Source of the DNA: Bacillus sp. WMMC1349
Lineage (GTDB): Bacteria; Bacillota; Bacilli; Bacillales; Bacillaceae
Assembly (NCBI RefSeq): GCF_013155385.1
Contig: NZ_JABJUQ010000007.1
Coordinates: 2,648,001-2,712,000 of the forward strand
Direction of reading: 5' to 3'
DNA: 64,000 bases
Shown: one piece after another, positions 1 to 8,864 of the stretch
Layout of the letters: each line of letters starts with the position of its first letter
How positions within the stretch are numbered: position 1 is the stretch's first letter
Notes under the pieces: generated by a model
Told to the model about the DNA's origin: nothing
Seen by the model: the letters and a program-made list of their open reading frames with translations, nothing else
The model's database searches: none
Made by a program: the position numbers and the translations under genes

Positions 1-90
1 AGGAGACTTGCAGCCTTGATCTCCCTCTCTGTTCAGCCGGTGTTCATGCTTTCGTGTCCTTATCAATACACTGGATTTTGAGTTAACCGT
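1..90 (-). ncRNA. 5' start of a T-box leader, probably of thrS (cut by window edge)
   Basis: Downstream of a strong promoter at 91-119, the minus-strand transcript begins with a region containing the AGAGAGGGA element typical of the base of T-box Stem I. The specifier loop, antiterminator and gene lie outside the window. In B. subtilis the gene next to ytxC on this side is thrS, a T-box-controlled threonyl-tRNA synthetase, so thrS is inferred from gene order and not seen. Confidence 0.5.
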
Positions 91-119
91 ATTATAAACC
101 GTTTAACATGCAAAATCAA
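91..119 (-). promoter_or_regulatory. SigmaA promoter of the leader at the left edge
   Basis: Minus-strand TTGATT (114-119) is followed after 17 nt by a perfect TATAAT (91-96). The -35 overlaps the ytxC stop codon, so this promoter separates ytxC from the downstream T-box gene. Confidence 0.75.
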
Positions 120-958
120 GAATACTCTTCAAAAATATTTTCTTGTGCAGGGAATGAGTCAAGTGAAAAGATCTTTACCCGTTCTTGAAAAATATTTTGA
201 ATCGTCTGGATCATACCATGTTCCCGATTTCTTGTATAAAGGTCAATTCTTCTAGGCGCGATTGATACAAGCGGCGCTAGTAGATGTGAATCAATATACA
301 TCGGGTGCTCCCTCACGAATCGGCGATCCATGTATTTCTTTTGTTCCCGTTCTGAAATAAACTTTAATTCCCATATGACAAACTGACCATCATGGACAAT
401 GTGAACATGATCAATCATTGGTTTTTTTCCTGTTACATAATCTCTCAATGATTGAATAAAGGTCTGGTATTCCTGCTCCATCTTATATTCATCAATCGCT
501 GCCACGACATATTCCCGAAGCCGTTGATAATATTTCCCAAGACGGAATGTCATAAAGGAACGAATCGAAAAGACAGTTTCTTCAAGACAAATCGTTTGGA
601 GCTCCTGAATAATATACTTTTCACGCGGGGTATGATCACAGTTGAGAGGAAGCCCTTCCAGTTCTCCTTCCATTATGCTGTGAGCCAGTTGCAAAATTTG
701 CTGCTGTTCATCCCGATCTAAATAGAAAAAATCTCCTTCAATGACCGAAAGCATATATTCATCTTCTTTGCATTCTATAAAAAATCTCGTGAGGATAGGC
801 TGGATGTATGTTTGAATACTGACAGAGGAGTGGGTCTTTTCAATTCCGATCTTCCCTTCCGCCTCATGAATCTTGATATGCCGCTTTACATCTGCATTAC
901 GAAGTAGGTGTAGAAATACGGCTGTATCATAATCATCTTCAAATGTAATTTCGAGCAT
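116..958 (-). CDS. ytxC: Sporulation-associated protein YtxC
   Basis: A 280-residue soluble protein matching the YtxC family (B. subtilis about 281 residues), annotated as a putative sporulation protein of unknown biochemistry. I start it at the ATG at 958 (MLEITFEDD) because an AGGGGGG ribosome site sits 6 nt upstream; the frame stays open 10 codons further but lacks a site there. It is charged, with no signal peptide or membrane span visible. Its place downstream of ytxB and upstream of the thrS-type leader matches B. subtilis. The molecular role is unknown; the family call rests on order, length and N-terminal sequence. Confidence 0.85.
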   Translation of the reverse strand: MLEITFEDDYDTAVFLHLLRNADVKRHIKIHEAEGKIGIEKTHSSVSIQTYIQPILTRFFIECKEDEYMLSVIEGDFFYLDRDEQQQILQLAHSIMEGELEGLPLNCDHTPREKYIIQELQTICLEETVFSIRSFMTFRLGKYYQRLREYVVAAIDEYKMEQEYQTFIQSLRDYVTGKKPMIDHVHIVHDGQFVIWELKFISEREQKKYMDRRFVREHPMYIDSHLLAPLVSIAPRRIDLYTRNREHGMIQTIQNIFQERVKIFSLDSFPAQENIFEEYS

Positions 959-1034
959 GTTTGTCCCCCCTAACAACATCTGATACATGTATATGGGCGA
1001 GACAAAAAAATAGACTTAAAAAAAAGGTGAGCCT

Positions 1035-1667
1035 TTATTGAAATAGCTCCATCATCTTCTTTCTCAGTACTAGCGGGACAGTGATAAAAAGAAGATAAAT
1101 GAATAAGGTGATGATAATAGCTGTGATATCTCCTGATAGCAAGCTTGATCCGAGCATATTTAAAATAATAGTGCCAGGTATGATCCCAATAGAAGTGGCA
1201 GCTAAAAACGAGAGCGGTTTCACTTTGAAGATGCCAGCTGCATAGCTGACAGTATCAAAATGAATCGGTGCAAGCCTCAAATAAAGAATATAAATGAAAC
1301 TGTTTTTGTGTAAAATCATTCGAAGTGTTTTTAATTTTACGGATACTCTGTTAAAATTTGCACCGATCTTGTATGCCAGTGCAAACGATAAAAACGCTCC
1401 TCCAGCTGCTCCGACAAAACAATATAAAGAACCTAACAGCGGACCAAATGCGAGCCCGCCGCTCACAGCAAATACGGAAGCAGGTAACAATAAAAACGGA
1501 CGGATAATTAAAAAACCGATATACATCATCGGAGCAAAAATTCCAAATGACATGACCCATTCCCGAATTTGCTTAGGATTGATATTAACAAATTTAGCAT
1601 TAAACCAGATTCCCACTGCAACGATCACAACGACCGCCATCCACTTGCCGAGCGTTTTTATCGACAT
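1035..1667 (-). CDS. ytxB: TVP38/TMEM64 (VTT/SNARE-associated) membrane protein YtxB
   Basis: A 210-residue polytopic membrane protein. A first span at about residues 8-25 is followed by the DedA/VTT-like core, with the glycine-rich stretch SGGLAFGPLLG near 70-80 and GAAGGAFLSF just after. A second conserved patch (RLAPIHFDTVSYAAG) lies near residue 135. The family is placed among lipid scramblase-like or transport proteins; the substrate is unknown. The GGAG ribosome site overlaps the end of dnaI, so it is probably translated from the dnaI transcript. Confidence 0.85.
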   Translation of the reverse strand: MSIKTLGKWMAVVVIVAVGIWFNAKFVNINPKQIREWVMSFGIFAPMMYIGFLIIRPFLLLPASVFAVSGGLAFGPLLGSLYCFVGAAGGAFLSFALAYKIGANFNRVSVKLKTLRMILHKNSFIYILYLRLAPIHFDTVSYAAGIFKVKPLSFLAATSIGIIPGTIILNMLGSSLLSGDITAIIITLFIYLLFITVPLVLRKKMMELFQ

Positions 1668-1684
1668 CTTTTTTCATCTCCTGA

Positions 1685-2617
1685 TCATTTACGGCGATTG
1701 TTCCCGTCAAGCCGTACAGGTGTCGCTAAATGCAACACCCTTTCCATCAGCCTTGCCGCCTTTACATCCTCTTTTTCTCCCCTTTGGGAATATGTGAAAT
1801 GGTGTTTTAAATCATCTGGACTAAAGTTTGAAGAAAAAAATGTTGGCAGCTGTAGTGACATTCTGTGTTGAAGAATTGTACCCAGCACCTCATCCCTGAC
1901 CCAGCTAGACATGGATTCCGCACCAATATCATCAAGCATAAGAACTGGCGTTGATTTGACCATATCAAGCTTCACTTCCAATGATTGATCATGAATAGCA
2001 TTTTTCAATTCTCTGACAAACTCTGGAACATAGACAAGAACAGATGAATGATCATTTGCGGCAAGTTCATTAGCAATTGCAGCGAGCATAAAAGTTTTGC
2101 CTACCCCAAATTTACCGTGGAGATAAATTCCTTTTCCTTTGCCTGTTTCATGGTAAGTATGAAAAAATTCTGTCACAAGTTGAATAACCTTAAGCCTGCT
2201 CTGATCATCCCCATCAATATCCGCTAATGTAGCATCAAGTAAATCTCTTGGGATATAAATGCTTTTAATTAATGAACGTTGCCTTTCCAGTTCATCATAT
2301 CTGCGCTTTTCGGGACAAATATCATACTGGACATCAATTGTTTTTCCATTTAGCATCAGCTTTGGATAGTAACCTTGAATCAAGTTTTTACATTCTTTAA
2401 GACCGGGACAATCATGGCAAGCTTTGCTTTGTTGTGTATATTCAAACAGCTTGTTTAAACTTCTGTCGATCATTGTTCGGTCCACTTCTGATTGATGGTT
2501 TTTTAAAAACTCTTGAACACCCTTATCAGAGAGAACCTTGTTTTTCATTTCTTCAAGTCGTTTTTGAAAATCAGGTCTTGTTGTCACACCTTGCAAAGCA
2601 CGTTTTATCGGCTCCAT
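1685..2617 (-). CDS. dnaI: Primosomal helicase loader DnaI
   Basis: AAA+ ATPase, 310 residues (B. subtilis 311), that loads the replicative helicase DnaC at oriC and at restarting forks together with DnaB and DnaD. The N-terminal zinc-binding part carries C67, C70, C76 and C101. The C-terminal ATPase has the Walker A GKFGVGKT at 168-175 and Walker B LMLDD at 226-230, with sensor and arginine-finger regions further on. It follows dnaB by 19 nt, consistent with co-transcription nrdR-dnaB-dnaI as in B. subtilis. Confidence 0.95.
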   Translation of the reverse strand: MEPIKRALQGVTTRPDFQKRLEEMKNKVLSDKGVQEFLKNHQSEVDRTMIDRSLNKLFEYTQQSKACHDCPGLKECKNLIQGYYPKLMLNGKTIDVQYDICPEKRRYDELERQRSLIKSIYIPRDLLDATLADIDGDDQSRLKVIQLVTEFFHTYHETGKGKGIYLHGKFGVGKTFMLAAIANELAANDHSSVLVYVPEFVRELKNAIHDQSLEVKLDMVKSTPVLMLDDIGAESMSSWVRDEVLGTILQHRMSLQLPTFFSSNFSPDDLKHHFTYSQRGEKEDVKAARLMERVLHLATPVRLDGNNRRK

Positions 2618-2636
2618 ATTTAGCTCACCTCACATT

Positions 2637-4061
2637 TTAAAGGGCAGAATGCTTTCTTAATTTTTTCACTTCTTCAAGCATCTTCTGTTTTTGCAGGTCA
2701 AAATCTTTATGGTTTGCTACATTCTCTTTAGTTTGGTCAGATTTATTTTCGGAAGTCTTGCTATCCTCTAACCAATCCGGCAGTTTTTCTTCTCTGATGA
2801 CCCTTTTACTTTGATTAGTCTTTCTGTTCTTTCCTTTCGTACGCTCTAAATATTCACGGTGTGCTTCTTTGGCAAGCTTCATAGCTTCCCTTACTGTCTG
2901 CACCTGTTTTCTTGCCCAGTGGGAGGCAATGGTTTGAATATAGTTTTTCGAAAGCTTCATATCAGTTTTTAGCATCACGTAATAAATTAGAACATTTACG
3001 ACACCTGGCGCTAACTTTTGGTCAAACATAATCTCTTCGACTATTTTCAATTCAGCTTTAGAAGGCTCTGCACCTTCACCGATATCTTGTAGCAATTTCC
3101 TTGGAGATACTCTTTCAAGCAGTGCGATTAAATCGTCTTCCTTTGATCTATTTGCTTGTTTTTCATTCGGTTGCTCACGTAACCTGAGCGGTTGCACTTT
3201 ATCAACAAGTTCAGGTAACAAACCGTTTCTTTCGATCTGATACCAATCACTTGCTGCCTTTCTAAGTGCTTCTATCGTGATTGTATCATGTTCATCTATG
3301 GCAGACATCACAACACTTTGCATTTGCATAGGATCAATTCCATAAAGGAAAGCCAATTTTTTAATTGTTTCTTTCACCTGATCATTTAGTGCTTTTCTAG
3401 GTATTAGTGCCTCAGATAATCCTGCTAGAAACAAATCAAAATCAAACACATCATCTGTCACGGAAAGTGAACGACTTTGTCCCTCTTTTAAAAATTCTTG
3501 ATCATCGCTAAGTTCCAATGTCTCCATCATATCATCAGACATTTTCCATTCGCTCGGTTGAACAGAAGAAAAGACGTCATTGAATGAACGAGTCATATCG
3601 CGAAATCCTTCAGGCACCGAAGGATGAGAAAAATATTCTTTTAGCTGCTGGTACCTCGTTTTACCGACACGATTATACAAAAATACATTCAGCATCCCGT
3701 CCTGAAAGAATTCATTTGGTCTTAGCGGAGGAATTAATTCATATATAAAAAGACGTTCGCTTTCCGATTCTTTTACATACGTCTTTAACAGTCCAATCCC
3801 CTCGAGTTTTCCTTTTTCAGAATGGATTGCTTTTAGGTTGGATTGCAGTGCACCCATTAGTTGTTTGTGGGTTGAGCTTTCCCCCCAAACACTGTTTTTT
3901 TCAAGCTCACCCCAAAGCGTAAAATACAGGCTGAGTGAAAAAGAGCCGATTAAAGGCTGATATAAAAGAGTGATGATTTGCCTATCCAAATCCTGTAGCA
4001 ACCCATCACTTTTGACCATATAAGGATCAACAGGAAGCAAATCGTTCCAATAATTACTCAT
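2637..4061 (-). CDS. dnaB: Replication initiation and membrane attachment protein DnaB
   Basis: A 474-residue Firmicutes DnaB (B. subtilis 472), unrelated to the E. coli helicase of that name. It works with DnaD and DnaI to open the origin and load the helicase. The N-terminal half contains the winged-helix region; residues around 320-400 form the DnaB/DnaD C-terminal domain, including the YYVMLKTDMKLSKNYIQTIA stretch. The charged tail (KGKNRKTNQSKR) is lysine rich and probably flexible. It lies between nrdR and dnaI, as in other Bacillus. Confidence 0.95.
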   Translation of the reverse strand: MSNYWNDLLPVDPYMVKSDGLLQDLDRQIITLLYQPLIGSFSLSLYFTLWGELEKNSVWGESSTHKQLMGALQSNLKAIHSEKGKLEGIGLLKTYVKESESERLFIYELIPPLRPNEFFQDGMLNVFLYNRVGKTRYQQLKEYFSHPSVPEGFRDMTRSFNDVFSSVQPSEWKMSDDMMETLELSDDQEFLKEGQSRSLSVTDDVFDFDLFLAGLSEALIPRKALNDQVKETIKKLAFLYGIDPMQMQSVVMSAIDEHDTITIEALRKAASDWYQIERNGLLPELVDKVQPLRLREQPNEKQANRSKEDDLIALLERVSPRKLLQDIGEGAEPSKAELKIVEEIMFDQKLAPGVVNVLIYYVMLKTDMKLSKNYIQTIASHWARKQVQTVREAMKLAKEAHREYLERTKGKNRKTNQSKRVIREEKLPDWLEDSKTSENKSDQTKENVANHKDFDLQKQKMLEEVKKLRKHSAL

Positions 4062-4167
4062 ATCTTTACCAACCTTCCAATTCGTTTCTTGTCCCCATTT
4101 TACACTTTTTTTGTTCTTCAGTTCATGGTTTTGTCATGAGAAAAGAGCTGGAAAATCTTTCAGCTCT

Positions 4168-4626
4168 TTAACGTTCTTTCTTTATTAAATCCTTTAATTC
4201 ATCGATGAACACATTAATATCTTTAAATTGGCGGTATACTGAAGCAAATCTGACATAGGCAACTTCATCAATTTTAGCCAGACGGTCCATCACCAACTCA
4301 CCGATGCTTTCACTTTTCACTTCAGAAGCGCCTTGATTTCTGAGTTCTTTTTCAATCTCAAAACAAATATCTTCAAGCTGTTTTAAAGCGACAGGTCGTT
4401 TTTCACAAGCTTTGATTAACCCGCGGAGAATCTTCTCCCTGCTGAATTCTTCACGAATTCCTTCTTTTTTGACCACAATAAGCGGAATTTCTTCCACTTT
4501 TTCAAATGTAGTAAACCGATAATGGCATGATTCACATTCTCGTCTTCTGCGAATCGACCTGCTTTCGTCAACCGGACGGGAATCCAAAACCCTTGATCCG
4601 TTATGCTGACATGCTGGACACCTCAT
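4168..4626 (-). CDS. nrdR: Transcriptional repressor NrdR
   Basis: A 152-residue zinc-ribbon/ATP-cone repressor of ribonucleotide reductase genes that senses dATP versus ATP. The zinc ribbon ligands are C3, C6, C31 and C34. The ATP-cone starts near residue 49 ([17 protein letters not shown]). A GGGAG site precedes the ATG. It is the first gene of the likely nrdR-dnaB-dnaI operon, which ties dNTP control to replication initiation. Confidence 0.95.
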   Translation of the reverse strand: MRCPACQHNGSRVLDSRPVDESRSIRRRRECESCHYRFTTFEKVEEIPLIVVKKEGIREEFSREKILRGLIKACEKRPVALKQLEDICFEIEKELRNQGASEVKSESIGELVMDRLAKIDEVAYVRFASVYRQFKDINVFIDELKDLIKKER

Positions 4627-4814
4627 GTTTTCAGCTCCCTATTCAATTGTTTGTTAGGTATAGCAATGTCATGTTCTGATGGATCTGAGTGTCAAGTCAA
4701 ACTGGTCTATAGGTTGTGATCACCCATTTTTACGGAAAACATTCTCAGCCCATGTACACTTCTCTCTCTATTTTATTAGAAATTCTCTATATTTCCAAGG
4801 AAAAACAGATAAAG

Positions 4815-4850
4815 AAAAAGGAGCGGACTTTTTAATCCGGCTCCTCCTTT
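4815..4850 (-). terminator. Rho-independent terminator after speD
   Basis: On the minus strand a GC-rich stem (GGAGCCGGA pairing with TCCGCTCC) is followed by a T run, directly downstream of speD and before nrdR. Confidence 0.8.
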
Positions 4851-4854
4851 GACA

Positions 4855-5235
4855 TTAAAGTGCCTGTACTTTTGCCTGTTTTAGCTGAACAGGTCCCATG
4901 CCTCTCGGTATTTCAATGTTTTCTCTTGTTTCTGCTTTCAACTCATCTGCAATATGATCTGCAGCTACATTCGGATCTAAGTCTCCGCAAGTATAAACAT
5001 CAATGCTGGCATATCCGTGTTCAGGAAAACTGTGGATGGTTAGATGTGACTCGGAGATAATGACCACACCGCTCACACCTTGTGGTGCAAATTTATGAAA
5101 CGCAACCTCTCTTACCTCAGCACCTGACTTCAGTGCCGCATTTACAAACGTTTTTTCAATAAAATCCATGTCATTCAGCTTATCAAAATCGCATCCCCAT
5201 AGTTCGGAGATAACGTGACGCCCCATTGTTTCCAT
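4855..5235 (-). CDS. speD: S-adenosylmethionine decarboxylase proenzyme
   Basis: Makes decarboxylated SAM, the aminopropyl donor for spermidine. It is the short class 1B type: 126 residues from the ATG at 5235, chosen because an AAGGGGGG site lies 8 nt upstream; the open frame extends 7 codons further. The self-cleavage site is E62-S63 in SESHLTIHS, where Ser63 becomes the pyruvoyl cofactor. H68 and C83 (YTCGD) fit the catalytic set. It has its own promoter and a long structured leader (see 5257-5374), downstream of gapB. Confidence 0.95.
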   Translation of the reverse strand: METMGRHVISELWGCDFDKLNDMDFIEKTFVNAALKSGAEVREVAFHKFAPQGVSGVVIISESHLTIHSFPEHGYASIDVYTCGDLDPNVAADHIADELKAETRENIEIPRGMGPVQLKQAKVQAL

Positions 5236-5256
5236 AGCATGGACCCCCCTTAACAA

Positions 5257-5374
5257 GAATTAAAAAGTGAATTTCTAAGCAACTGAACCGGTCATTTACC
5301 ACGGGGGAAAGTTAGTCCGGAGAGGTCCTAACCCTTTAAGTAATGCCGAAGCGCTCACGAACTAGAAGTTCACG
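5257..5374 (-). ncRNA. Structured 5' leader of speD
   Basis: About 120-140 nt separate the predicted transcription start (near 5374) from the speD start codon. The very 5' end folds into a seven-pair hairpin (5356-5374, CGTGAAC against GTTCGTG with wobble pairs). A second long hairpin spans about 5306-5337 (GGGTTAG against CTAACTTT, with a GC-rich inner part). I do not recognise a named riboswitch class. Regulation of polyamine synthesis at RNA level is inference. Confidence 0.45.
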
Positions 5375-5380
5375 AAAAAT

Positions 5381-5409
5381 AGTATACTTTGTTTGATTCT
5401 TTTTTGCAA
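5381..5409 (-). promoter_or_regulatory. SigmaA promoter of speD
   Basis: Minus-strand TTGCAA (5404-5409), a 17-nt spacer, then TATACT (5381-5386). It is located just downstream of the gapB stop. Confidence 0.75.
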
Positions 5410-5471
5410 GGCGGTTTTGTTTAAATGTTGAATAAGGGGTTTTTTATTTTATCTCCGTCCATGCTTTTATT

Positions 5472-6494
5472 TTATACAGTTGATAGATGTTTCATTCTTA
5501 AAGCGACATATTTGATTAAATCAACAACCCGGCAGGAATATCCCCATTCGTTATCATACCATGCAAGCACTTTCATTTTTCTATTGTCCAGTACCATTGT
5601 TGAAAGACTATCGATAACGGCTGAATAAGGATTTGTATTAAAATCAGATGACACAAGCGGTTCATCGCAAACATCAATAATTCCTGCCATTGAACCTGCG
5701 GATGCCATTTGAAATACTTCGTTAATATTTTCAACTGTTACATCGCTTTTTAAATCTGCAACAAGATCAACAAGTGAAACATTAGAGACGGGAACCCTTA
5801 AAGCCAAGCCATGCATTTTCCCTTTTAAATGCGGCATAACAAGTGACAAAGCTTTCGCTGCTCCTGTAGTGGTCGGAATGATGGAAGAACCGCAAGCTCG
5901 TGCCCTTCTAAGATCCTTGTGTGGGTTGTCAATATTGTTTTGATCATTTGTAAAAGCGTGAACAGTTGTCACGAGACCGTTTTCAATCCCAAATGCATCA
6001 TCAAGCACTTTGGCGACAGGTGCAAGACAATTCGTTGTGCAAGAAGCATTTGAAATAATCGTGTGCCGCTCCGCATCAAACTCACGCTCATTAACACCCA
6101 TTACGATCGTAATGTCCTCATTCTTTCCAGGTGCAGTTAAGATGACTTTTTTTGCTCCTGCTTCAATATGGGCCGCCGCTTTTTCTTTTGTATTGAATTT
6201 TCCGGTTGCTTCCACAACAATATCGATTCCATGTTCTGACCAAGGTAGTAAGAGAGGGTTACGCTGATTGGTCAAGATCACTTTCTTACCGTTAATCAGA
6301 AGATAATCTTCCCCTGTATTTATATCAAGCTCAAAACGTCCATGATTTGTGTCATACTTTATTAAGTGAGCGAGTGTTTCCGCTGGATAGCTCGCATTAA
6401 TGACTGCAATATCAATTTGTTCATCAAGCAGTGCTTTTCTAAAGACCATTCTGCCAATCCGGCCAAATCCGTTGATTGCAACTTTTACTTTCAT
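5472..6494 (-). CDS. gapB: NADP-dependent glyceraldehyde-3-phosphate dehydrogenase (gluconeogenic)
   Basis: Catalyses the gluconeogenic reduction of 1,3-bisphosphoglycerate. It has 340 residues, the B. subtilis GapB length. The Rossmann motif NGFGRIGR is at 8-15. The residue after beta-2 is Asn33, not the Asp of NAD-specific GapA, which fits NADP use. The catalytic cysteine is C152 in SNASCTTN. ATG at 6494 is preferred over the TTG at 6497 because of the AGGGGTG site. A CcpN-like box overlaps the promoter. It is followed by speD, as in B. subtilis. Confidence 0.95.
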   Translation of the reverse strand: MKVKVAINGFGRIGRMVFRKALLDEQIDIAVINASYPAETLAHLIKYDTNHGRFELDINTGEDYLLINGKKVILTNQRNPLLLPWSEHGIDIVVEATGKFNTKEKAAAHIEAGAKKVILTAPGKNEDITIVMGVNEREFDAERHTIISNASCTTNCLAPVAKVLDDAFGIENGLVTTVHAFTNDQNNIDNPHKDLRRARACGSSIIPTTTGAAKALSLVMPHLKGKMHGLALRVPVSNVSLVDLVADLKSDVTVENINEVFQMASAGSMAGIIDVCDEPLVSSDFNTNPYSAVIDSLSTMVLDNRKMKVLAWYDNEWGYSCRVVDLIKYVALRMKHLSTV

Positions 6495-6549
6495 CAACCA
6501 AACACCCCTTATTTTTTATGTCATTCCATATCATGTTTTATTCAAAATA

Positions 6550-6560
6550 AGTATAACACA
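6550..6560 (-). promoter_or_regulatory. CcpN operator overlapping the gapB -10
   Basis: The minus-strand sequence TGTGTTATACT matches the published CcpN motif TRTGHYATAYW at every position and contains the -10 hexamer TATACT (6550-6555). CcpN represses gapB and pckA during glycolytic growth in B. subtilis. A weaker match, TATGTCATTCC on the plus strand near 6517-6528, may be a second box. Confidence 0.65.
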
Positions 6561-6609
6561 TTACGATTAATAATATATACCATTTATTTCTTCTACAGAT
6601 AATTTTACT

Positions 6610-6640
6610 AAAAAAAAGCGAGTGCATATTTCGCACTCAC
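6610..6640 (-). terminator. Terminator after coaE
   Basis: Minus-strand stem GAGTGC/GCACTC with an AT-rich loop followed by eight T residues; its start overlaps the coaE stop codon. Confidence 0.85.
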
Positions 6641-7233
6641 TTTTTGCATTGATCAAACAGCTCTTCGAATTGTTGTTTTGTATTTTCTAAGCTACCGCTG
6701 TTATCAATAACCACATCAGCTTTTTCCTTTTTTCCATCAAGTGACAGCTGAGCATTTATTCGATTTTTTGCCTCTTCTTCTGTTAGCTGGTTTCTTTTCA
6801 TCAGCCGTTCTAATTGAAGCTGTTTCGGCACCCAAACAACAAGCACTTTGTCTGTTAAAGATTCAAGCCCGCTCTCATATAAAAGTGGTATATCAAGAAC
6901 GACAAATTGTTCATTCGCTTGAATTGCTTGGTCCCGTTGTTTGATCATCTCATTTCTCACTTCCGGATGAACGATCTCATTTAACTGTTTTCGTTTATCT
7001 TCGTTTGTAAACACAAGTGTACCAAGTTTCTTCCGATCGATCTCACCGTTATCAAGCAGGATCTTTTCACCGAATACCTCAATCATTTTTTGATAGGCTG
7101 CTTTTCCTTTTTCAACAACTTCTTTCGCAATTAAATCAGCATCAACAACTGTAATTCCTCGTTTTTGAAACATTTGTGCGACAGTACTTTTCCCGCTAGC
7201 AATTCCACCGGTTAAACCGATCACCAATGTCAC
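6637..7233 (-). CDS. coaE: Dephospho-CoA kinase
   Basis: Last step of coenzyme A synthesis: phosphorylates the 3'-hydroxyl of dephospho-CoA. 198 residues (family about 200). The P-loop [12 protein letters not shown] is at 6-17, and [10 protein letters not shown] follows as the substrate-binding strand. The start is GTG at 7233 behind a GGATG-type site. It lies 16 nt from ytaF and is the last gene of the polA-mutM-ytaF-coaE run. Confidence 0.95.
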   Translation of the reverse strand: MTLVIGLTGGIASGKSTVAQMFQKRGITVVDADLIAKEVVEKGKAAYQKMIEVFGEKILLDNGEIDRKKLGTLVFTNEDKRKQLNEIVHPEVRNEMIKQRDQAIQANEQFVVLDIPLLYESGLESLTDKVLVVWVPKQLQLERLMKRNQLTEEEAKNRINAQLSLDGKKEKADVVIDNSGSLENTKQQFEELFDQCKK

Positions 7234-7249
7234 AAACTCACATCCTTTC

Positions 7250-7882
7250 TTACAGTTTCCAAATTCCGATCATAATAAGTAATATCCCTGGAAGAAAAGT
7301 CAGTTTATTCATCCAGTTCCACCTTGATAAAAAACGACCCGCATGAATGCCCATGAATACAAACAAAGAGCTCATTATGGCTACTGTCAGACTCATTGGA
7401 ACAGGTGCAAAACCTAAAGTAGCCGCTCCAATTCCCGCACCAAACGCGTCGATTGAAAGGGCAAAACCGAGCAGGACTGCTTCTATTCCGTTGATGATTC
7501 CAGATTTATCAATATCTGCACTCATCGGTGTTCTTAAAATTTGAATCACGATTCCAAGTGATTTAAATTCAAGGTTAATCAGTGTTTTTTCTGAGATTGA
7601 AATATCCTGCTCTTTTTCCGGTTTGAAAAACTGGTACAAAACCCAGACGCCAATTCCCATTAAAATAACCGCTCCAAGCCTTTCAGTAACAATGACAGGG
7701 AACATTTTAGAAAGAAATGACCCGATCATCATGGCCAGTACCATGACGGTTCCTGAGCAACAAGCGATAATTAAAATCGCTTTAAAAGGGAGTTTCAGCT
7801 TGCGTAATCCGTAAGTAAAACCGACTGAAAAACTGTCCAGGCTGACAGCGAATGCCAGCAGTAAGAAAGATGCAAACATCAT
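7250..7882 (-). CDS. ytaF: Sporulation membrane protein YtaF (MntP-like)
   Basis: A 210-residue membrane protein with six predicted spans arranged as two repeats. Each repeat carries an acidic motif in its first helix: [10 protein letters not shown] near residue 14 and [10 protein letters not shown] near residue 143. This is the same architecture as the MntP manganese exporter family, so cation transport is possible but unproven. In B. subtilis it is annotated as a sporulation protein. It sits between mutM and coaE. Confidence 0.85.
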   Translation of the reverse strand: MMFASFLLLAFAVSLDSFSVGFTYGLRKLKLPFKAILIIACCSGTVMVLAMMIGSFLSKMFPVIVTERLGAVILMGIGVWVLYQFFKPEKEQDISISEKTLINLEFKSLGIVIQILRTPMSADIDKSGIINGIEAVLLGFALSIDAFGAGIGAATLGFAPVPMSLTVAIMSSLFVFMGIHAGRFLSRWNWMNKLTFLPGILLIMIGIWKL

Positions 7883-8018
7883 ATCCGGTTCTTCCTTTCT
7901 GTTGATAGCCTAGGAAACAGCTTTTATAGGCTTCTTATATATATGAGAAAAGAAAACCATCTGTGTATTGTTTAATCAAAAAGAAACAACACAAGAACCG
8001 GATTGATGATTTTTAACA

Positions 8019-8846
8019 TTATTTTTTTTGACACTTGATGCAAAAATGAGTGCCTCGTCCTCCAACAACTGTTTTCCGAATGACTGTTCCACATTTTTTG
8101 CAAGGTTCGTCTTTCCTGCCGTAAACAAAAAGACGTAGCTGAAACATGCCGATTTCCCCTTGTGAATTAAGGTAAGACCTGACTGTACTTCCCCCTGCTT
8201 CAACAGCTTCTTTTAATGTCTGGATGATTTGTTCATGGAGACACTCTGTCTGCTTATATGTTAATTGATTTGCCTTTGTTTCAGGATGTATCCCTGCTCT
8301 AAACAGCGCTTCATCGACATAAATATTTCCTAATCCGACAACTGCGCGCTGGTCAAGCAATGCAGTTTTAACTGAACGGTTTGTTTTGCTGAGACGCTCT
8401 CTTAAATATCGAATCGTAAACTCGTCACTAAAAGGTTCCGGACCTAGCTGGCACAGAGGTAGCTCTGTCCTTTCTTCACCAGGTTTAAATACATGCATCG
8501 TACCAAATTTTCTAACATCCCGGTAGCGAAGCTCCGTTCCGTCTGTAAATTTGAAAATCACATGCACATGTTTATCAAGTGGTTCATCTTGTTGATGAAG
8601 TCCATATTTTCCTTCCATTCGTAAGTGGGAGACCATTACACAATGACCGAAGTGAAACAATAAAAATTTCCCTCTTCTGTCAATTGATTCAATGGTTTCT
8701 CCAACAAGGAGCCTTGCAAATTCTTCAGGATCTCCCGGACGTTTAATAATGTTTGCCCACTTGATTTCGATTGTAGCAATGGTTTTTCCTTTGACAAGTC
8801 CGGTAAGAGTGCGCCGGACAGTTTCAACCTCTGGCAGTTCCGGCAC
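8019..8846 (-). CDS. mutM: Formamidopyrimidine-DNA glycosylase
   Basis: Base-excision repair enzyme that removes 8-oxoguanine and formamidopyrimidines, with AP-lyase activity. 275 residues. The N-terminus MPELPEVETVRRTL provides the catalytic Pro2 and Glu3. The helix-two-turn-helix lies near 150-180 (LLDQRAVVGLGNIYVDEALF). The C-terminal zinc finger has C249, C252, C269 and C272. It is 18 nt downstream of polA, so repair polymerase and glycosylase are probably co-transcribed. Confidence 0.97.
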   Translation of the reverse strand: MPELPEVETVRRTLTGLVKGKTIATIEIKWANIIKRPGDPEEFARLLVGETIESIDRRGKFLLFHFGHCVMVSHLRMEGKYGLHQQDEPLDKHVHVIFKFTDGTELRYRDVRKFGTMHVFKPGEERTELPLCQLGPEPFSDEFTIRYLRERLSKTNRSVKTALLDQRAVVGLGNIYVDEALFRAGIHPETKANQLTYKQTECLHEQIIQTLKEAVEAGGSTVRSYLNSQGEIGMFQLRLFVYGRKDEPCKKCGTVIRKTVVGGRGTHFCIKCQKK

Positions 8847-8864
8847 AAGATCACTTCCTTTTCG

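Noticed and set aside
452-721. 89-codon plus-strand ORF inside ytxC
   Set aside because: Antisense shadow of ytxC with no ribosome site.
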